NCBI GenBank assembly: GCA_004791645.1
Contig: SRSN01000009.1
Location: 1-34,550, forward strand
Source: Alcaligenaceae bacterium 429
GTDB lineage: Bacteria > Pseudomonadota > Gammaproteobacteria > Burkholderiales > Burkholderiaceae_B
Reading direction: 5' to 3'
Length of the DNA: 34,550 nt
In this document: positions 7,366 through 16,060 of the stretch, one piece after another
How the letters are laid out: each line of letters begins with the position of its first letter
Position numbering within the stretch: position 1 is the stretch's first letter
Notes under the pieces: generated by a model
Databases searched by the model: none
What the model was told of the DNA's origin: nothing
Seen by the model: only the letters and a program-made list of their open reading frames with translations
Position numbers and translations under genes: made by a program

Positions 7366-10300
7366 TTAGGAATGGCTGGTTTCAACCTGTTCCAGTGGTT
7401 CTGCAGTAGGGGCTTGTGCAGCGGATTTACGTGGACGCCCCAGTTTTACGGGAGCTGCTTGGTAACTAAAGCTAGTGGTGACGGATGTCTCTACCAACTG
7501 TAGGCCAGCTTGTTCTAGCTGTGTATCCAGGGCAACGTTGTTGTGTGCAATAGAGCTGGTCTCTGTTGCAGCGACTTGTTGTTCCTCTGCATGTACTTCA
7601 GCAACGACAGGAGCGGCTTCTGCAACGATGGCTGGGCTTTCTACCTCAGTGGCTTCAGTTTGAGCAGGCTCTATCGCTGCACGGCTTTCTTCTACAGATG
7701 CTACGTCTGTAGATGTAGGCTCTACAGCATCAGTAGCGTGTTCTACTACTTCAGCTACAGACTCAGCAGCCGCAGAGATGTCAGTCGCTGTTGCGGTTTC
7801 TGTTGAAACATCAGCGTCAGCAACTGCAGGAGCTACATCGTCAGCGATTGGGGCTGGCTCAGCGTTAAGTTCTGCAGCGGGTTCGTCAGCTTGTGTTTCG
7901 ATCTGTACCAATGGTTCAGCAACAACAGCAGCAGTAGCTTTACGAGTGCGTGGAGCGCGTTTAGGAGCGGACTCAACCTCGGCTTGTGCGTTGGCTGCAT
8001 CGGCTAGGCTTTCTGCGCGAGTTTCAATCATAGTCAGACCGGATGATTGTGCCAGCTCGGCCACAGCAACAGGAGCTGCTTGTGCTTTAACAGGCTCATC
8101 AGCAACTACGGTGTCAGAGGCCTCTGTAGCCAAAGGCAACTCAGCTTGTTGTGTAGCAGCAATTGCAGGATTGTTATCGCTAGGTTGTGCAACTTCAGTA
8201 GCAACGGCAGTCTCAGCAGCAGCCTCGTCTTGAGGGGTATCAATCAATGCGTTGGCATCAAAGCTTGGTGTTTGATGTGGTACATAAGTCACCACAGTTT
8301 CACCATCTGTAACGACGCTATCCTCACTTTCAACAGCATCTGTACTGTTAGCGTTTTGCTCTGTACCACGACGGCCACGACGGCTGCGACGACGACGGCT
8401 GCGACGGCGCTCAGTATCACTACCATCGCCTTCTGCTCCTTCTTCGTTATCGATGCTATCTGTATTGGTATCGGCGTCTTGTGCAGTGTCTTTAGCAATT
8501 ACTGGGCTAGGGGCAACTGCGGTTTCAGCTTCGGAAGTTGTACCTTCTTGCAGATCCAAATCTTGTTCGTTAGCTTTGTTTGCCTCAGCGTTGTTGTCAC
8601 GACGACGACCACGGCTACCACGGCGACGACGGGAACCTGTGGAGGTTTCGCCAGAGGCTTGGTCGGCAGCTTGTGCGCTGACGGCAGCTACTGGTGTTGC
8701 CAACTGTTCGTCGTTTTTCTCTTCTTTAGGTGCGTTGCGGCGACCTTGAGGGTTGTTGTTAGCTGTGGTGCTTACTGTTTTGTCGGCGCGCTCATCGCTG
8801 TTTGGTCGGGATGAGCGACGTTGGCGTTGACGTTGGCGTTGTTGCTCAGGATTGCGCTCGCCACCTTTGGTGGAAGCATTCGCTGGGCGACGGCCTGTTT
8901 TCTTAGCGTTCTTAGCGGTGCTGGCATCGGGCTCTGGTGTTTTCTCACCAAATAACCATGTGGCCAGACGTTTCCAGAAGCTTGGTGCGGCTTTAGCAGC
9001 AGGAGCCGGTGTAGGCGCTGGTTGGGCAGGTGTAATGCCTTTAACCAGTGCTTCAGGGCGACTCTTGGTTTCTTGTGCGCGCGTAGCAGGTTGTGCTGTG
9101 GTTTGTTCAGCTTGCTGTACTTGCTGGTAGCTAGACACTACATCATCAAGGCGTGTGTCATCGTGACGCAGGCGTTCGATAATGTGGTGAGGCGTTTCCA
9201 GGTTTTTGTTTGGAATCAATGTCAGCTTGATGTTCAAGCGAGATTCAATTTTGGAAACATCAGCGCGTTTTTCGTTCAGCAGGTAGGTGGCCACATCAAC
9301 AGGCACTTGGGCGTTGATGGCGGCCGTACCTTCTTTCATGGCCTCTTCTTGCAGCAGACGTAGTACGTGCAGAGCGCTGGATTCGGCATCGCGAATCACG
9401 CCAGTACCTGTACAGCGAGGGCAAGTGATATGGGAGCCTTCGTTCAAGGCAGGGCGCAGACGCTGACGAGAAAGCTCCATCAAGCCAAAGCGCGAAATTT
9501 TGCCCATTTGTACACGGGCTCGATCCAAGTGCAGCGCATCACGCAGACGTTGCTCAACGGCACGCTGGTTTTTGCTGTCTTCCATATCGATAAAGTCGAT
9601 AACGATCAGACCACCCAAGTCACGCAAACGTAACTGGCGGGCAACTTCATCTGCTGCTTCTTGGTTGGTGCGTAGAGCGGTTTCCTCGATGTCTGCGCCA
9701 CGAGTGGAGCGTGCCGAGTTCACGTCGATGGCAACTAGTGCTTCGGTGTGGTCGATAACCACAGCACCACCGGATGGCAGTTGCACGGTACGAGAGTACG
9801 CGGTTTCGATTTGGTTTTCGATTTGGAAGCGTGAGAACAGCGGAATGTCATCACGATAGCGTTTTACACGCTGCACATTATCGGGCATCACTACGCTCAT
9901 AAAGGCAGTGGCTTGCTCGTAAATGTCATCGGTATCGATCAGGATTTCACCGATATCTTGGGAGAAGTAATCGCGAATAGCGCGGATTACTAAGCTGGAT
10001 TCCAAGTAAATCAGTATAGGTGCACGGTTATCGCGTGCAGCTGTGTCAATGGCGGTCCAGAGTTGCAGTAGGTAGTTTAAATCCCATTGCAGCTCTTCTA
10101 CGCTACGACCAATACCGGCTGTACGAGCAATGATGCTCATGCCGCCAGGAATAGACAGTTGGTCGATGGCTTCGCGTAGCTCTTGACGGTCTTCGCCTTC
10201 CACGCGACGGGAAACACCGCCTCCGCGTGGATTGTTAGGCATCAAGACCAAGTAACGACCAGCCAGAGAGATAAACGTGGTGAGGGCTGCGCCCTTGTTC

Positions 10301-10626
10301 CCACGTTCTTCTTTTTCTACTTGAATGATCAGTTCTTGGCCTTCGTGCAGCGCATCTTGAATGCGGGCTGTACGTACGTCTACACCTTCCTTAAAGTAGG
10401 TGCGGGCAACTTCTTTGAAGGGCAGAAAACCGTGGCGCTCTTCCCCGTAGCTTACAAAGCAAGCTTCCAGACCGGGTTCAATGCGGGTAATCACCCCTTT
10501 GTAGATGTTGCCTTTACGCTGTTCGCGGCCGGCGGCTTCTATATCGAGGTCAATCAGTTTCTGACCGTCGACAATGGCAACGCGTAATTCTTCTTGATGC
10601 GTTGCATTGAACAACATGCGTTTCAT
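7366..10626 (-). CDS. rne: Ribonuclease E
   Basis: Essential endonuclease for mRNA decay and for rRNA and tRNA processing, and scaffold of the degradosome; 1086 residues. The N-terminal catalytic half has an S1 RNA-binding region (about residues 35-125). The DNase-I-like site has magnesium ligands D301 (AIDVNSAR) and D344 (VIDFIDMED). The zinc link has C402 and C405 (CPRC), which joins subunits in the tetramer. The C-terminal half (from about 540) is disordered, with arginine-rich RNA-binding patches near 660-680 and 735-755. Then follows a long Ala/Glu/Val-rich tail carrying four short L-x-x-(V/I)-E-T motifs. ATG 10626 has GGAG 8 bases upstream and gives [14 protein letters not shown]. It is divergent from rluC, with a long leader. 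Confidence 0.97.
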   Translation of the reverse strand: MKRMLFNATHQEELRVAIVDGQKLIDLDIEAAGREQRKGNIYKGVITRIEPGLEACFVSYGEERHGFLPFKEVARTYFKEGVDVRTARIQDALHEGQELIIQVEKEERGNKGAALTTFISLAGRYLVLMPNNPRGGGVSRRVEGEDRQELREAIDQLSIPGGMSIIARTAGIGRSVEELQWDLNYLLQLWTAIDTAARDNRAPILIYLESSLVIRAIRDYFSQDIGEILIDTDDIYEQATAFMSVVMPDNVQRVKRYRDDIPLFSRFQIENQIETAYSRTVQLPSGGAVVIDHTEALVAIDVNSARSTRGADIEETALRTNQEAADEVARQLRLRDLGGLIVIDFIDMEDSKNQRAVEQRLRDALHLDRARVQMGKISRFGLMELSRQRLRPALNEGSHITCPRCTGTGVIRDAESSALHVLRLLQEEAMKEGTAAINAQVPVDVATYLLNEKRADVSKIESRLNIKLTLIPNKNLETPHHIIERLRHDDTRLDDVVSSYQQVQQAEQTTAQPATRAQETKSRPEALVKGITPAQPAPTPAPAAKAAPSFWKRLATWLFGEKTPEPDASTAKNAKKTGRRPANASTKGGERNPEQQRQRQRQRRSSRPNSDERADKTVSTTANNNPQGRRNAPKEEKNDEQLATPVAAVSAQAADQASGETSTGSRRRRGSRGRRRDNNAEANKANEQDLDLQEGTTSEAETAVAPSPVIAKDTAQDADTNTDSIDNEEGAEGDGSDTERRRSRRRRSRRGRRGTEQNANSTDAVESEDSVVTDGETVVTYVPHQTPSFDANALIDTPQDEAAAETAVATEVAQPSDNNPAIAATQQAELPLATEASDTVVADEPVKAQAAPVAVAELAQSSGLTMIETRAESLADAANAQAEVESAPKRAPRTRKATAAVVAEPLVQIETQADEPAAELNAEPAPIADDVAPAVADADVSTETATATDISAAAESVAEVVEHATDAVEPTSTDVASVEESRAAIEPAQTEATEVESPAIVAEAAPVVAEVHAEEQQVAATETSSIAHNNVALDTQLEQAGLQLVETSVTTSFSYQAAPVKLGRPRKSAAQAPTAEPLEQVETSHS

Positions 10627-11115
10627 GAGTAATTCTCCGTAGTCATGGTGCGCTATTGCTAACGCACGACCGCGGGTCACTCAGTGTGTAGCACTGTCAC
10701 TGCAAGGGGGCTAGGGCCAAGATGAGTCAGGCCGTGCCCACCATAATCTGTCGTGGGGGCAATGAGCCCATGTATGAGCGAGGTTCAGGCAGCAGGATGG
10801 TCAGGATCACGTGTGTGGTTGACAAAAAATATTTGCTGGAACAATGGCCAGACCCGGGTTTTGCTCGTGTCTGGTGCTAAATTCTAAAGAGCGACGACTT
10901 TTCGCAGATAATTCAGTGCCGCACGCGGGACACAAGCAGTCATGTTTGCCATGCAGATTCTGTGCTTGCAGGAACAGTGAGCTCGCCCCGGCGACTAAAT
11001 GACCCCGAAAACTGGCACTAAGGCAGTACAATTAGACCTTTGTCGTCTACGGAGACGCACCCTTTGCATCTCTACGTATGACGGTGTCACAGTTTTCATA
11101 GGCTGAGGCGATTAT
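10627..11115. promoter_or_regulatory. Divergent rne-rluC intergenic region with structured rne leader
   Basis: This 489-base gap must hold both promoters. I could not fix either with confidence: TTGACA at 10819-10824 on the plus strand has only a poor -10 partner. On the minus (rne) strand several hairpins stand out. One is GGGC-GGCC arms pairing at 10708-10711/10736-10739 and 10715-10718/10730-10733. Another is a CCAGAC/GTCTGG stem with an inner CGGG/CTCG stem at about 10848-10876. A third is GTGCG/CGCAC close to the start codon. Long structured leaders serve RNase E autoregulation in enterobacteria; the same here is inference. Confidence 0.45.
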
Positions 11116-12084
11116 ATGCCTCTTTTGTGCATGAGCAAACCATTAGATAGTGAAAAAGGCGTTGTAGCCGTCCGTTTCGTGGAAATTGAGGCGGAGGAAG
11201 CGGGGCAGCGCGTTGATAATTATCTGCTGCGCCTTTGTAAAGGTGTTCCCAAAAGCCATATTTACCGCGCCATACGTAGTGGGCAAGTACGCGTGAATAA
11301 AGGACGGGTAAGCAGCGAGTACAGGTTGGAGGCGGGCGATGTGTTGCGTGTGCCCCCCATGCGTTTGCCACAAGCGGATGCACCTAGACCGGTTCCTCCA
11401 GCGGTGTTTCCTATTGTGTTTGAGGATCGCGATATTCTGGTGATCGATAAACCAGAAGGTGTAGCGGTTCACGGCGGTAGCGGTGTGTCGTTTGGTGTGG
11501 TTGAGCAACTGCGAGCGGCGCGTCCAGAAGAGCGTGTTTTGGAGTTGGCGCACAGGCTGGATAGGGATACCTCAGGTTTGCTAGTGATTGCTAAGAGCCG
11601 TAAAGCGTTGGTGCGTTTGCACGACATGTTCCGTGAAGGTGTAGTACGTAAATACTATCAAGCGCTGGTGACCGGTGATTGGGTGAATGATAGGCAGCAC
11701 TTGCGTGAACCGTTGTTGCGTTGGATGACGGCATCGGGTGAGCGACGTGTGCGCGTAGACCCTGAAGGTAAGCCTTCGCATACCATTGTCAATTTATTGA
11801 AACGCTTTGGGCGCTATAGTTTGGTGGAGGCTGATTTGCGTACAGGGCGCACCCACCAGATTCGTGTGCACTTGGCTAACGCCGGTTTCCCATTGGTGGG
11901 CGATGATAAGTACGGCTCAGATGAGGTGCGTGAGCATTTTTCTAGATTGGGCTTTAAACGTATGTTCTTGCACGCAGGTAGGGTAGAGATGGCGCATCCG
12001 GTGTCGGGTGAGTTGTTAGAGCTGGAAGCGCCGTTGCCTGCCGAGTGTTTGGCAATTATGAAAATTTTGGAGAAAGCAGAATGA
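11116..12084 (+). CDS. rluC: 23S rRNA pseudouridine synthase RluC
   Basis: Converts three uridines of 23S rRNA (955, 2504 and 2580 in E. coli numbering) to pseudouridine. It has an S4 RNA-binding domain at about residues 28-80 (GQRVDNYLLR, then SGQVRVN). The catalytic domain has the RluA-family motif HRLDRDTSG (146-154; nucleophile D149), followed by RTGRTHQIRVH. At 322 residues it has the family length. ATG 11116 has GAGG 7 bases upstream. Placement divergent from rne is the standard proteobacterial order and supports RluC over RluA or RluD. The stop overlaps the next gene's start by 4 bases. Confidence 0.93.
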   Translation: MPLLCMSKPLDSEKGVVAVRFVEIEAEEAGQRVDNYLLRLCKGVPKSHIYRAIRSGQVRVNKGRVSSEYRLEAGDVLRVPPMRLPQADAPRPVPPAVFPIVFEDRDILVIDKPEGVAVHGGSGVSFGVVEQLRAARPEERVLELAHRLDRDTSGLLVIAKSRKALVRLHDMFREGVVRKYYQALVTGDWVNDRQHLREPLLRWMTASGERRVRVDPEGKPSHTIVNLLKRFGRYSLVEADLRTGRTHQIRVHLANAGFPLVGDDKYGSDEVREHFSRLGFKRMFLHAGRVEMAHPVSGELLELEAPLPAECLAIMKILEKAE

Positions 12085-12734
12085 AGCAGTACCGCGCAGT
12101 GGTGTTCGATTGGGATGGTACGGTGATGGATTCTACCCACGCCATTGTGACGGCTATTCAGTTGGCGAGTGCTGATCTGGGGTTGCCAGTGCCTAGTGGT
12201 GCTATTGCAAGCTGGGTGATTGGCCTATCTTTAGAGGCTGCTCTATATAGAGTGGTGCCAGACCTGAATGCTGAACAGATGCCTGATTTTATCGAGCGTT
12301 ACCGTCATCATTTTTTCCAACGTGATTTGCAGTTGAAATTGTTCGATGGCATGCAAAGCATGATGGATGAGCTTAAAGAGCGTGATGTGCTGCTGGCGGT
12401 GGCTACCGGTAAAAGTCGTCCCGGCTTGGATAGATTGCTGGTTAATGTGGGGTTGGATAAGTACTTCTACGCCACACGCTGTGCGGACGAAACACAAAGT
12501 AAACCGCATCCACAAATGTTGCATGAGTTGTTGGATGAAATGCAACTGCCTGTGGATCAGGTGATTATGGTGGGTGATACCACGCATGATGTGCATATGG
12601 CGCAAAATGCGGGTATGGATAGTCTAGCTGTAAGTTATGGGGCACATGACCCTGATACGCTTAGCAAAGCGACCCCTACATTCCAAGTGGATAAGGTAGC
12701 CGCCATGCGTGAATTGCTGTTAGCGCGTGTCTAA
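12081..12734 (+). CDS. HAD-family phosphatase (phosphoglycolate phosphatase-like)
   Basis: A 217-residue HAD superfamily hydrolase, subfamily IA. Motif I is FDWDGTVMDS with nucleophile D10 and acid/base D12. Motif II and III regions are ATGKSRPGL and KPHPQM. Motif IV, GDTTHDVHMAQNAGM, binds magnesium. The cap sits between motifs I and II. ATG 12081 overlaps the rluC stop (ATGA), so the two are translationally coupled; the frame extends upstream inside rluC but without support. The exact substrate cannot be read from sequence. Phosphoglycolate or a damaged nucleotide or sugar phosphate are the usual options. It faces the next gene tail to tail with 7 bases between. Confidence 0.88.
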   Translation: MKQYRAVVFDWDGTVMDSTHAIVTAIQLASADLGLPVPSGAIASWVIGLSLEAALYRVVPDLNAEQMPDFIERYRHHFFQRDLQLKLFDGMQSMMDELKERDVLLAVATGKSRPGLDRLLVNVGLDKYFYATRCADETQSKPHPQMLHELLDEMQLPVDQVIMVGDTTHDVHMAQNAGMDSLAVSYGAHDPDTLSKATPTFQVDKVAAMRELLLARV

Positions 12735-12741
12735 GGTTGGC

Positions 12742-13455
12742 CTACGCTAGAAACAAAAAGATAGTAGGTTGTTTGTTGAACTCGGGTGGGCTGGCTTTGG
12801 TCCACTGCGCAACAGTGCGTGTGTAAATCCACTGATCGGCTGTGGTTAGGGCGCGACCTACACACAAACGAGTGGTGGGTTGCAGCGTGCTAAGTAGGGC
12901 GCTGAATACCGCTTCGTTTCGGTAAGGGGTTTCAATAAATAGCTGGGTCTGGTGGTGTTTGCGCGAGTTGGCTTCCCAGTCTTTTAGTGTTTTGCTGCGT
13001 TCAGCGGCATTTACTGGTGGGTAGCCGTGAAATGCGAATTGTTGCCCGTCTAGGCCGCTGGCCATTAGGCCTAGCAAAATAGAAGATGGCCCTACGTGGG
13101 GTACGACTTCAATACCCATGGTATGTGCTGCAGCAACTACGGCAGCGCCAGGGTCAGCTACTGCAGGGCAGCCAGCCTCGGATACCAAACCTATATTTGC
13201 ACCGTCTTTTAGTGGTTGCAGCCATTCACGAATTTGTTGCGCAGATGTGCCGCGCTTATCTAGCGTATGAATGGTGATTTCTTGTATGGGCGTGGTGGTT
13301 TCCACTTGCTTCAGGAAAGCACGGGCGGTTTTGGCATTTTCTGCAATATAAATAGTCAGCGATTGCGCAAGCTGCTGGGTTTGAGCCGGCAGCCAATTTT
13401 GTATGGGGCTGTCGCCTAAACCGACGGGGATGAGGTGAAGTTGACCTGTAGTCAC
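12742..13455 (-). CDS. SAM-dependent methyltransferase, RsmI/tetrapyrrole methylase family
   Basis: A 237-residue member of the tetrapyrrole (corrin/porphyrin) methylase fold, the family of RsmI, which 2'-O-methylates C1402 of 16S rRNA. Visible family segments are LVSEAGCPAVADPG (SAM-site Asp-Pro), then VVPHVGPSSILLGLMASGL, and FIETPYRNEAV. The N-terminus reads LIPVGLGDSP instead of the PIGNLGD of true RsmI, and the protein is shorter, so it may be a paralogue with another target. The start is GTG 13455 with a modest GGGA site about 9 bases upstream. It lies 17 bases after maf and is probably co-transcribed. Confidence 0.8.
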   Translation of the reverse strand: MTTGQLHLIPVGLGDSPIQNWLPAQTQQLAQSLTIYIAENAKTARAFLKQVETTTPIQEITIHTLDKRGTSAQQIREWLQPLKDGANIGLVSEAGCPAVADPGAAVVAAAHTMGIEVVPHVGPSSILLGLMASGLDGQQFAFHGYPPVNAAERSKTLKDWEANSRKHHQTQLFIETPYRNEAVFSALLSTLQPTTRLCVGRALTTADQWIYTRTVAQWTKASPPEFNKQPTIFLFLA

Positions 13456-13472
13456 AATAAATTCCCAGTAAG

Positions 13473-14054
13473 TTAGCGTGTGGGGTTAAGGGGGTTGATG
13501 CCTACTTGGCGCAGGAATTGGTTCAAGCGTATCAGCGGCAAGCCAATAATGGCGGTGGGATCGTCAGACTGCATGCTATCCATCAGCGCGATACCTAGGC
13601 TTTCGGCTTTGGCGCTGCCGGCGGTATCGTAAGGTTTGTCGTGCAGCAAGTAATGTGTAATCTCGTCATCGCTTAGCGTACGAAATGCGCAATGTGTAGG
13701 CACGCTATCAATGAGTATGGTGTCGCGGTGAACAACACAGAGCGCGCTGTGGAACACAATAGTTTTGCCGCTCAGTTGCTGTAGCTGTGCAAAAGCCTTG
13801 TCGTGCGAACCTGCTTTGCCGATAGGTAGTGTTCCTAACGTGGCAACTTGGTCACAGCCTATTACTACAGCCTCAGGATGCTGCTGAGCAATGGCCAGTG
13901 CTTTTTCTTTGGCAAGGCGCAATGCCAAGGCATCGGGGAGTTCACCTGATAGTGGCGTTTCGTCTATGTTTGGTGCGATAATGTTGAAGTTAAGGGCGAG
14001 TCGCAGAAGCATCTCGCGACGATAGGGGGAACTGGATGCCAGAATCAGACGCAT
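13473..14054 (-). CDS. yceF: Maf-like nucleotide pyrophosphatase, YceF type
   Basis: A 193-residue Maf/HAM1-fold enzyme that hydrolyses non-canonical or modified nucleoside triphosphates. The start LILASSSPYRREMLLRL is the Maf signature. IGCDQVATLG carries the catalytic aspartate, and its D-Q-V form (not A-D-T) is that of YceF, whose E. coli member prefers 7-methyl-GTP. YDTAGSAKAESLG and IGLPLIRL close the site. ATG 14054 is chosen on these grounds; the longer open frame up to 14348 overlaps yceD and is not coding. Divergence from yceD-rpmF is the conserved neighbourhood of YceF. Confidence 0.9.
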   Translation of the reverse strand: MRLILASSSPYRREMLLRLALNFNIIAPNIDETPLSGELPDALALRLAKEKALAIAQQHPEAVVIGCDQVATLGTLPIGKAGSHDKAFAQLQQLSGKTIVFHSALCVVHRDTILIDSVPTHCAFRTLSDDEITHYLLHDKPYDTAGSAKAESLGIALMDSMQSDDPTAIIGLPLIRLNQFLRQVGINPLNPTR

Positions 14055-14077
14055 AAGTGATTTTTGGTGTGAAAAGT

Positions 14078-14107
14078 TTGACGGTTCTGCTCTACGCACT
14101 GTATTAT
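14078..14107 (+). promoter_or_regulatory. Sigma70 promoter of the yceD-rpmF-plsX-fab cluster
   Basis: TTGACG (14078-14083) and TATTAT (14102-14107) are 18 bases apart. Transcription would begin near 14114, about 30 bases before the preferred yceD start. It is the best promoter-like match I found in the window and is correctly placed between divergent maf and yceD. Confidence 0.6.
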
Positions 14108-14145
14108 CTAACGTTTTCCTTACTATTGGAATGCCGGAGGCCATT

Positions 14146-14664
14146 GTGAGTACCGAGCAATACCTTCTGGATACCTTTACATTTACACAACAACACGAGA
14201 CTAAAACGGGGCAGATAGCTGCAGAAAAGCTTGCTCGCGCCATAGAAGGTCTTGTGCCGCAGCGGGGCCAGGTGTTTAATTGGTCTGCTTCGGGTAGTGT
14301 AGACACGACAGAACGCCGTTTTATTCGTTTGAGTGTGAACGGTTCCATGTTCTTGCAGTGTCAACGTTGTCTGCAAGATTACGAATATCCAGTGGTGGTG
14401 GACACTCTTTTTGAAGTGGTGAACACGGAAGCCGAGCTGGATGAGGATGAGGATGATGTAGAGACACCTGATCGTGTCTTGGCGTCGCTAAATCTAGATT
14501 TGTTTGGATTGATTGAAGACGAGGTCATTTTGGCGTTGCCGTATATTCCGCGCCATGATGTATGTCCGTCTTTACCTGGAGAGTTGTCCGAAGAGGATGC
14601 GTCCGGGCTGGAAACAGAGAAACCCAATCCATTTGCAGTGTTGGGCAAGCTTAAAAAGTCTTAG
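14146..14664 (+). CDS. yceD: YceD family protein (DUF177), large-ribosomal-subunit accumulation protein
   Basis: Small acidic protein (172 residues from this start) of the YceD/DUF177 family, nearly always next to rpmF and linked to 23S rRNA/50S accumulation. The central CQRCLQDYEYPVVVDT is the conserved cysteine-containing motif. An acidic run (DEDEDD) and the C-terminal ALPYIPRHDVCP are also typical. Start: GTG 14146 has a perfect GGAGG 5 bases upstream, while the in-frame ATG at 14131 has no usable site, so GTG is preferred (ATG would add 5 residues). It is the first gene of the fatty acid cluster. Confidence 0.88.
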   Translation: MSTEQYLLDTFTFTQQHETKTGQIAAEKLARAIEGLVPQRGQVFNWSASGSVDTTERRFIRLSVNGSMFLQCQRCLQDYEYPVVVDTLFEVVNTEAELDEDEDDVETPDRVLASLNLDLFGLIEDEVILALPYIPRHDVCPSLPGELSEEDASGLETEKPNPFAVLGKLKKS

Positions 14665-14691
14665 CTCATTTTTTGTATTTATTTTTTTTGT

Positions 14692-14721
14692 AGGGTAGAC
14701 CGCCTTTTTATGGTTTGCCCT
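14692..14721 (+). promoter_or_regulatory. Hairpin in the rpmF leader
   Basis: AGGGTAGACC (14692-14701) pairs with GGTTTGCCCT (14712-14721) through 10 pairs, two of them G-U, around a 10-base T-rich loop. It follows a T-rich stretch after yceD and ends 16 bases before the rpmF ATG. It could be a processing site, or a feedback element sensed by L32 or another protein. Confidence 0.4.
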
Positions 14722-14737
14722 GTATACAGGAGTCATC

Positions 14738-14920
14738 ATGGCTGTTCAGCAAAACAAAAAGAGCCCTTCACGTCGTGGCATGCGTCGTTCACACGATTCG
14801 TTGACTGGGCCAGCAACGGCTATCGAGCCAACTACAGGTGAAATGCACTTGCGTCACCACATCAGCCCTAACGGCGTATACCGTGGCCGTAAAGTTCTGA
14901 ATACTAAAAACGACGATTAA
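14738..14920 (+). CDS. rpmF: 50S ribosomal protein L32
   Basis: A 60-residue basic ribosomal protein of the large subunit. The start [20 protein letters not shown] is the standard bacterial L32 N-terminus. The zinc-ribbon cysteines found in some phyla are absent, as is normal in proteobacteria. An AGGAG site lies 7 bases upstream of ATG 14738. It sits between yceD and plsX, the conserved arrangement that ties ribosome and lipid synthesis. Confidence 0.97.
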   Translation: MAVQQNKKSPSRRGMRRSHDSLTGPATAIEPTTGEMHLRHHISPNGVYRGRKVLNTKNDD

Positions 14921-14962
14921 TGCGTTGTTGAGTGCTTCGCAATCACCTAGTTTGCGCGCTTG

Positions 14963-16045
14963 ATGTCACAAAAAACAATACGTATCGCCATTGACTGCAT
15001 GGGCGGGGATACAGGTTTACCTGTAACTATTCCTGCTGCCATGCAGTTTTCGCAACGGCACTTGGATACTCTATGCCTGCTGGTGGGTGATGCTGATGCT
15101 ATCAAGGCTCAGCTTGCCGCTGAAGGTAACCGGTCAGATGACTGGTATCAAATCCTGCCTGCTTCAGAAGTCGTCACTATGGACGACTCTGTTGAGGTGG
15201 CTTTGCGCCGTAAAAAAGATTCCTCCATGCGTGTAGCTGCTCAGGCCGTTAAAGACGGTTTGGCAGGTGCCTGTATTTCTGCGGGAAATACGGGTGCATG
15301 GATGGCAATCAGCCGGTATGTGCTGAAAACTCTGGAAGGCATTGATAGGCCAGCTATAGCGGCGCCTATCCCAAACTCCAAGGGTGGAGCAACCACCGTA
15401 TTGGATTTGGGTGCTAACGTAGACTGTAGTGCAGAGCACTTATTGCAGTTTGCGATCATGGGTACAGCATTGGTGGCCGCTGTAGAGGGGCGAGAGCGTC
15501 CTACAGTGGGGCTACTTAATATTGGTGAAGAAGTGATTAAAGGCAACGATGTCGTGAAACAAGCGGCAGAGTTGCTACGCCATAGTGGACTGAACTTCCA
15601 AGGTAACGTGGAAGGTGACGATATCTGTAAAGGTAGTGTAGATATTGTGGTCTGTGATGGTTTTGTTGGGAATGTGGTTCTGAAGTCTATGGAAGGGCTG
15701 GCTAAAATGGTAGCCAGTATGTTGCGTGAAGAATTTACGCGTGATGCACTGAGCATGACTGCAGGTCTAGTTGCCAAACCGGTATTGAAACGTTTGGGTA
15801 AACGGGTTGATAACCGGCAATACAATGGCGCGGCCTTGCTGGGTTTGCGCGGTATTGTGATTAAAAGCCATGGCTCGGCAGATGCTTATGCCTATGGTTA
15901 TGCGTTAGAGCGAGCACGCCAAGCCGTGAAAAACGGTTTATTGGAAGGGACGGCTGCAGCAATTGCACGTCTACAGTGCTCAAATGAAGACAAGATGGAT
16001 GAGCCTGTTCTTGATGTACACTCATCTACGGTAAGTCCTCAGTAA
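14963..16045 (+). CDS. plsX: Phosphate acyltransferase PlsX
   Basis: A 360-residue peripheral membrane enzyme that converts acyl-ACP and phosphate to acyl-phosphate, the donor used by PlsY to start phospholipid synthesis. The N-terminal IAIDCMGGD is the family signature. [25 protein letters not shown] and [16 protein letters not shown] follow in the expected order. ATG 14963 is used; a TTG immediately before it is also in frame. No strong ribosome-binding site is seen. It is followed by fabH after 15 bases. Confidence 0.97.
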   Translation: MSQKTIRIAIDCMGGDTGLPVTIPAAMQFSQRHLDTLCLLVGDADAIKAQLAAEGNRSDDWYQILPASEVVTMDDSVEVALRRKKDSSMRVAAQAVKDGLAGACISAGNTGAWMAISRYVLKTLEGIDRPAIAAPIPNSKGGATTVLDLGANVDCSAEHLLQFAIMGTALVAAVEGRERPTVGLLNIGEEVIKGNDVVKQAAELLRHSGLNFQGNVEGDDICKGSVDIVVCDGFVGNVVLKSMEGLAKMVASMLREEFTRDALSMTAGLVAKPVLKRLGKRVDNRQYNGAALLGLRGIVIKSHGSADAYAYGYALERARQAVKNGLLEGTAAAIARLQCSNEDKMDEPVLDVHSSTVSPQ

Positions 16046-16060
16046 CGTATTCAGGAATTT

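Noticed and set aside
8365-8640. CGACGACGGC-type short repeats that could suggest a repeat array
   Set aside because: They encode the arginine patches of RNase E; spacing is irregular and not CRISPR-like.
7475-9130. Several plus-strand open frames opposite the rne tail, Ser/Ala/Val/Cys-rich, up to 255 codons
   Set aside because: They are mirror images of the Ala/Glu/Arg-rich repeats of the RNase E tail, have no domain or ribosome-binding site, and the rne frame explains the sequence.
10819-10847. TTGACA at 10819 as the rluC promoter
   Set aside because: The -10 position reads CAATGG and the start codon is almost 300 bases away; not strong enough to annotate as a promoter.
10807-11031. 74-codon minus-strand frame in the rne leader containing CPACGTELS
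   Set aside because: A lone CxxC pair without a second pair; no ribosome-binding site; sequence is better explained as a structured leader.
13473-14348. Extended maf frame of 291 codons
   Set aside because: The extra part overlaps yceD antisense and the yceD promoter; the Maf fold begins at ATG 14054.
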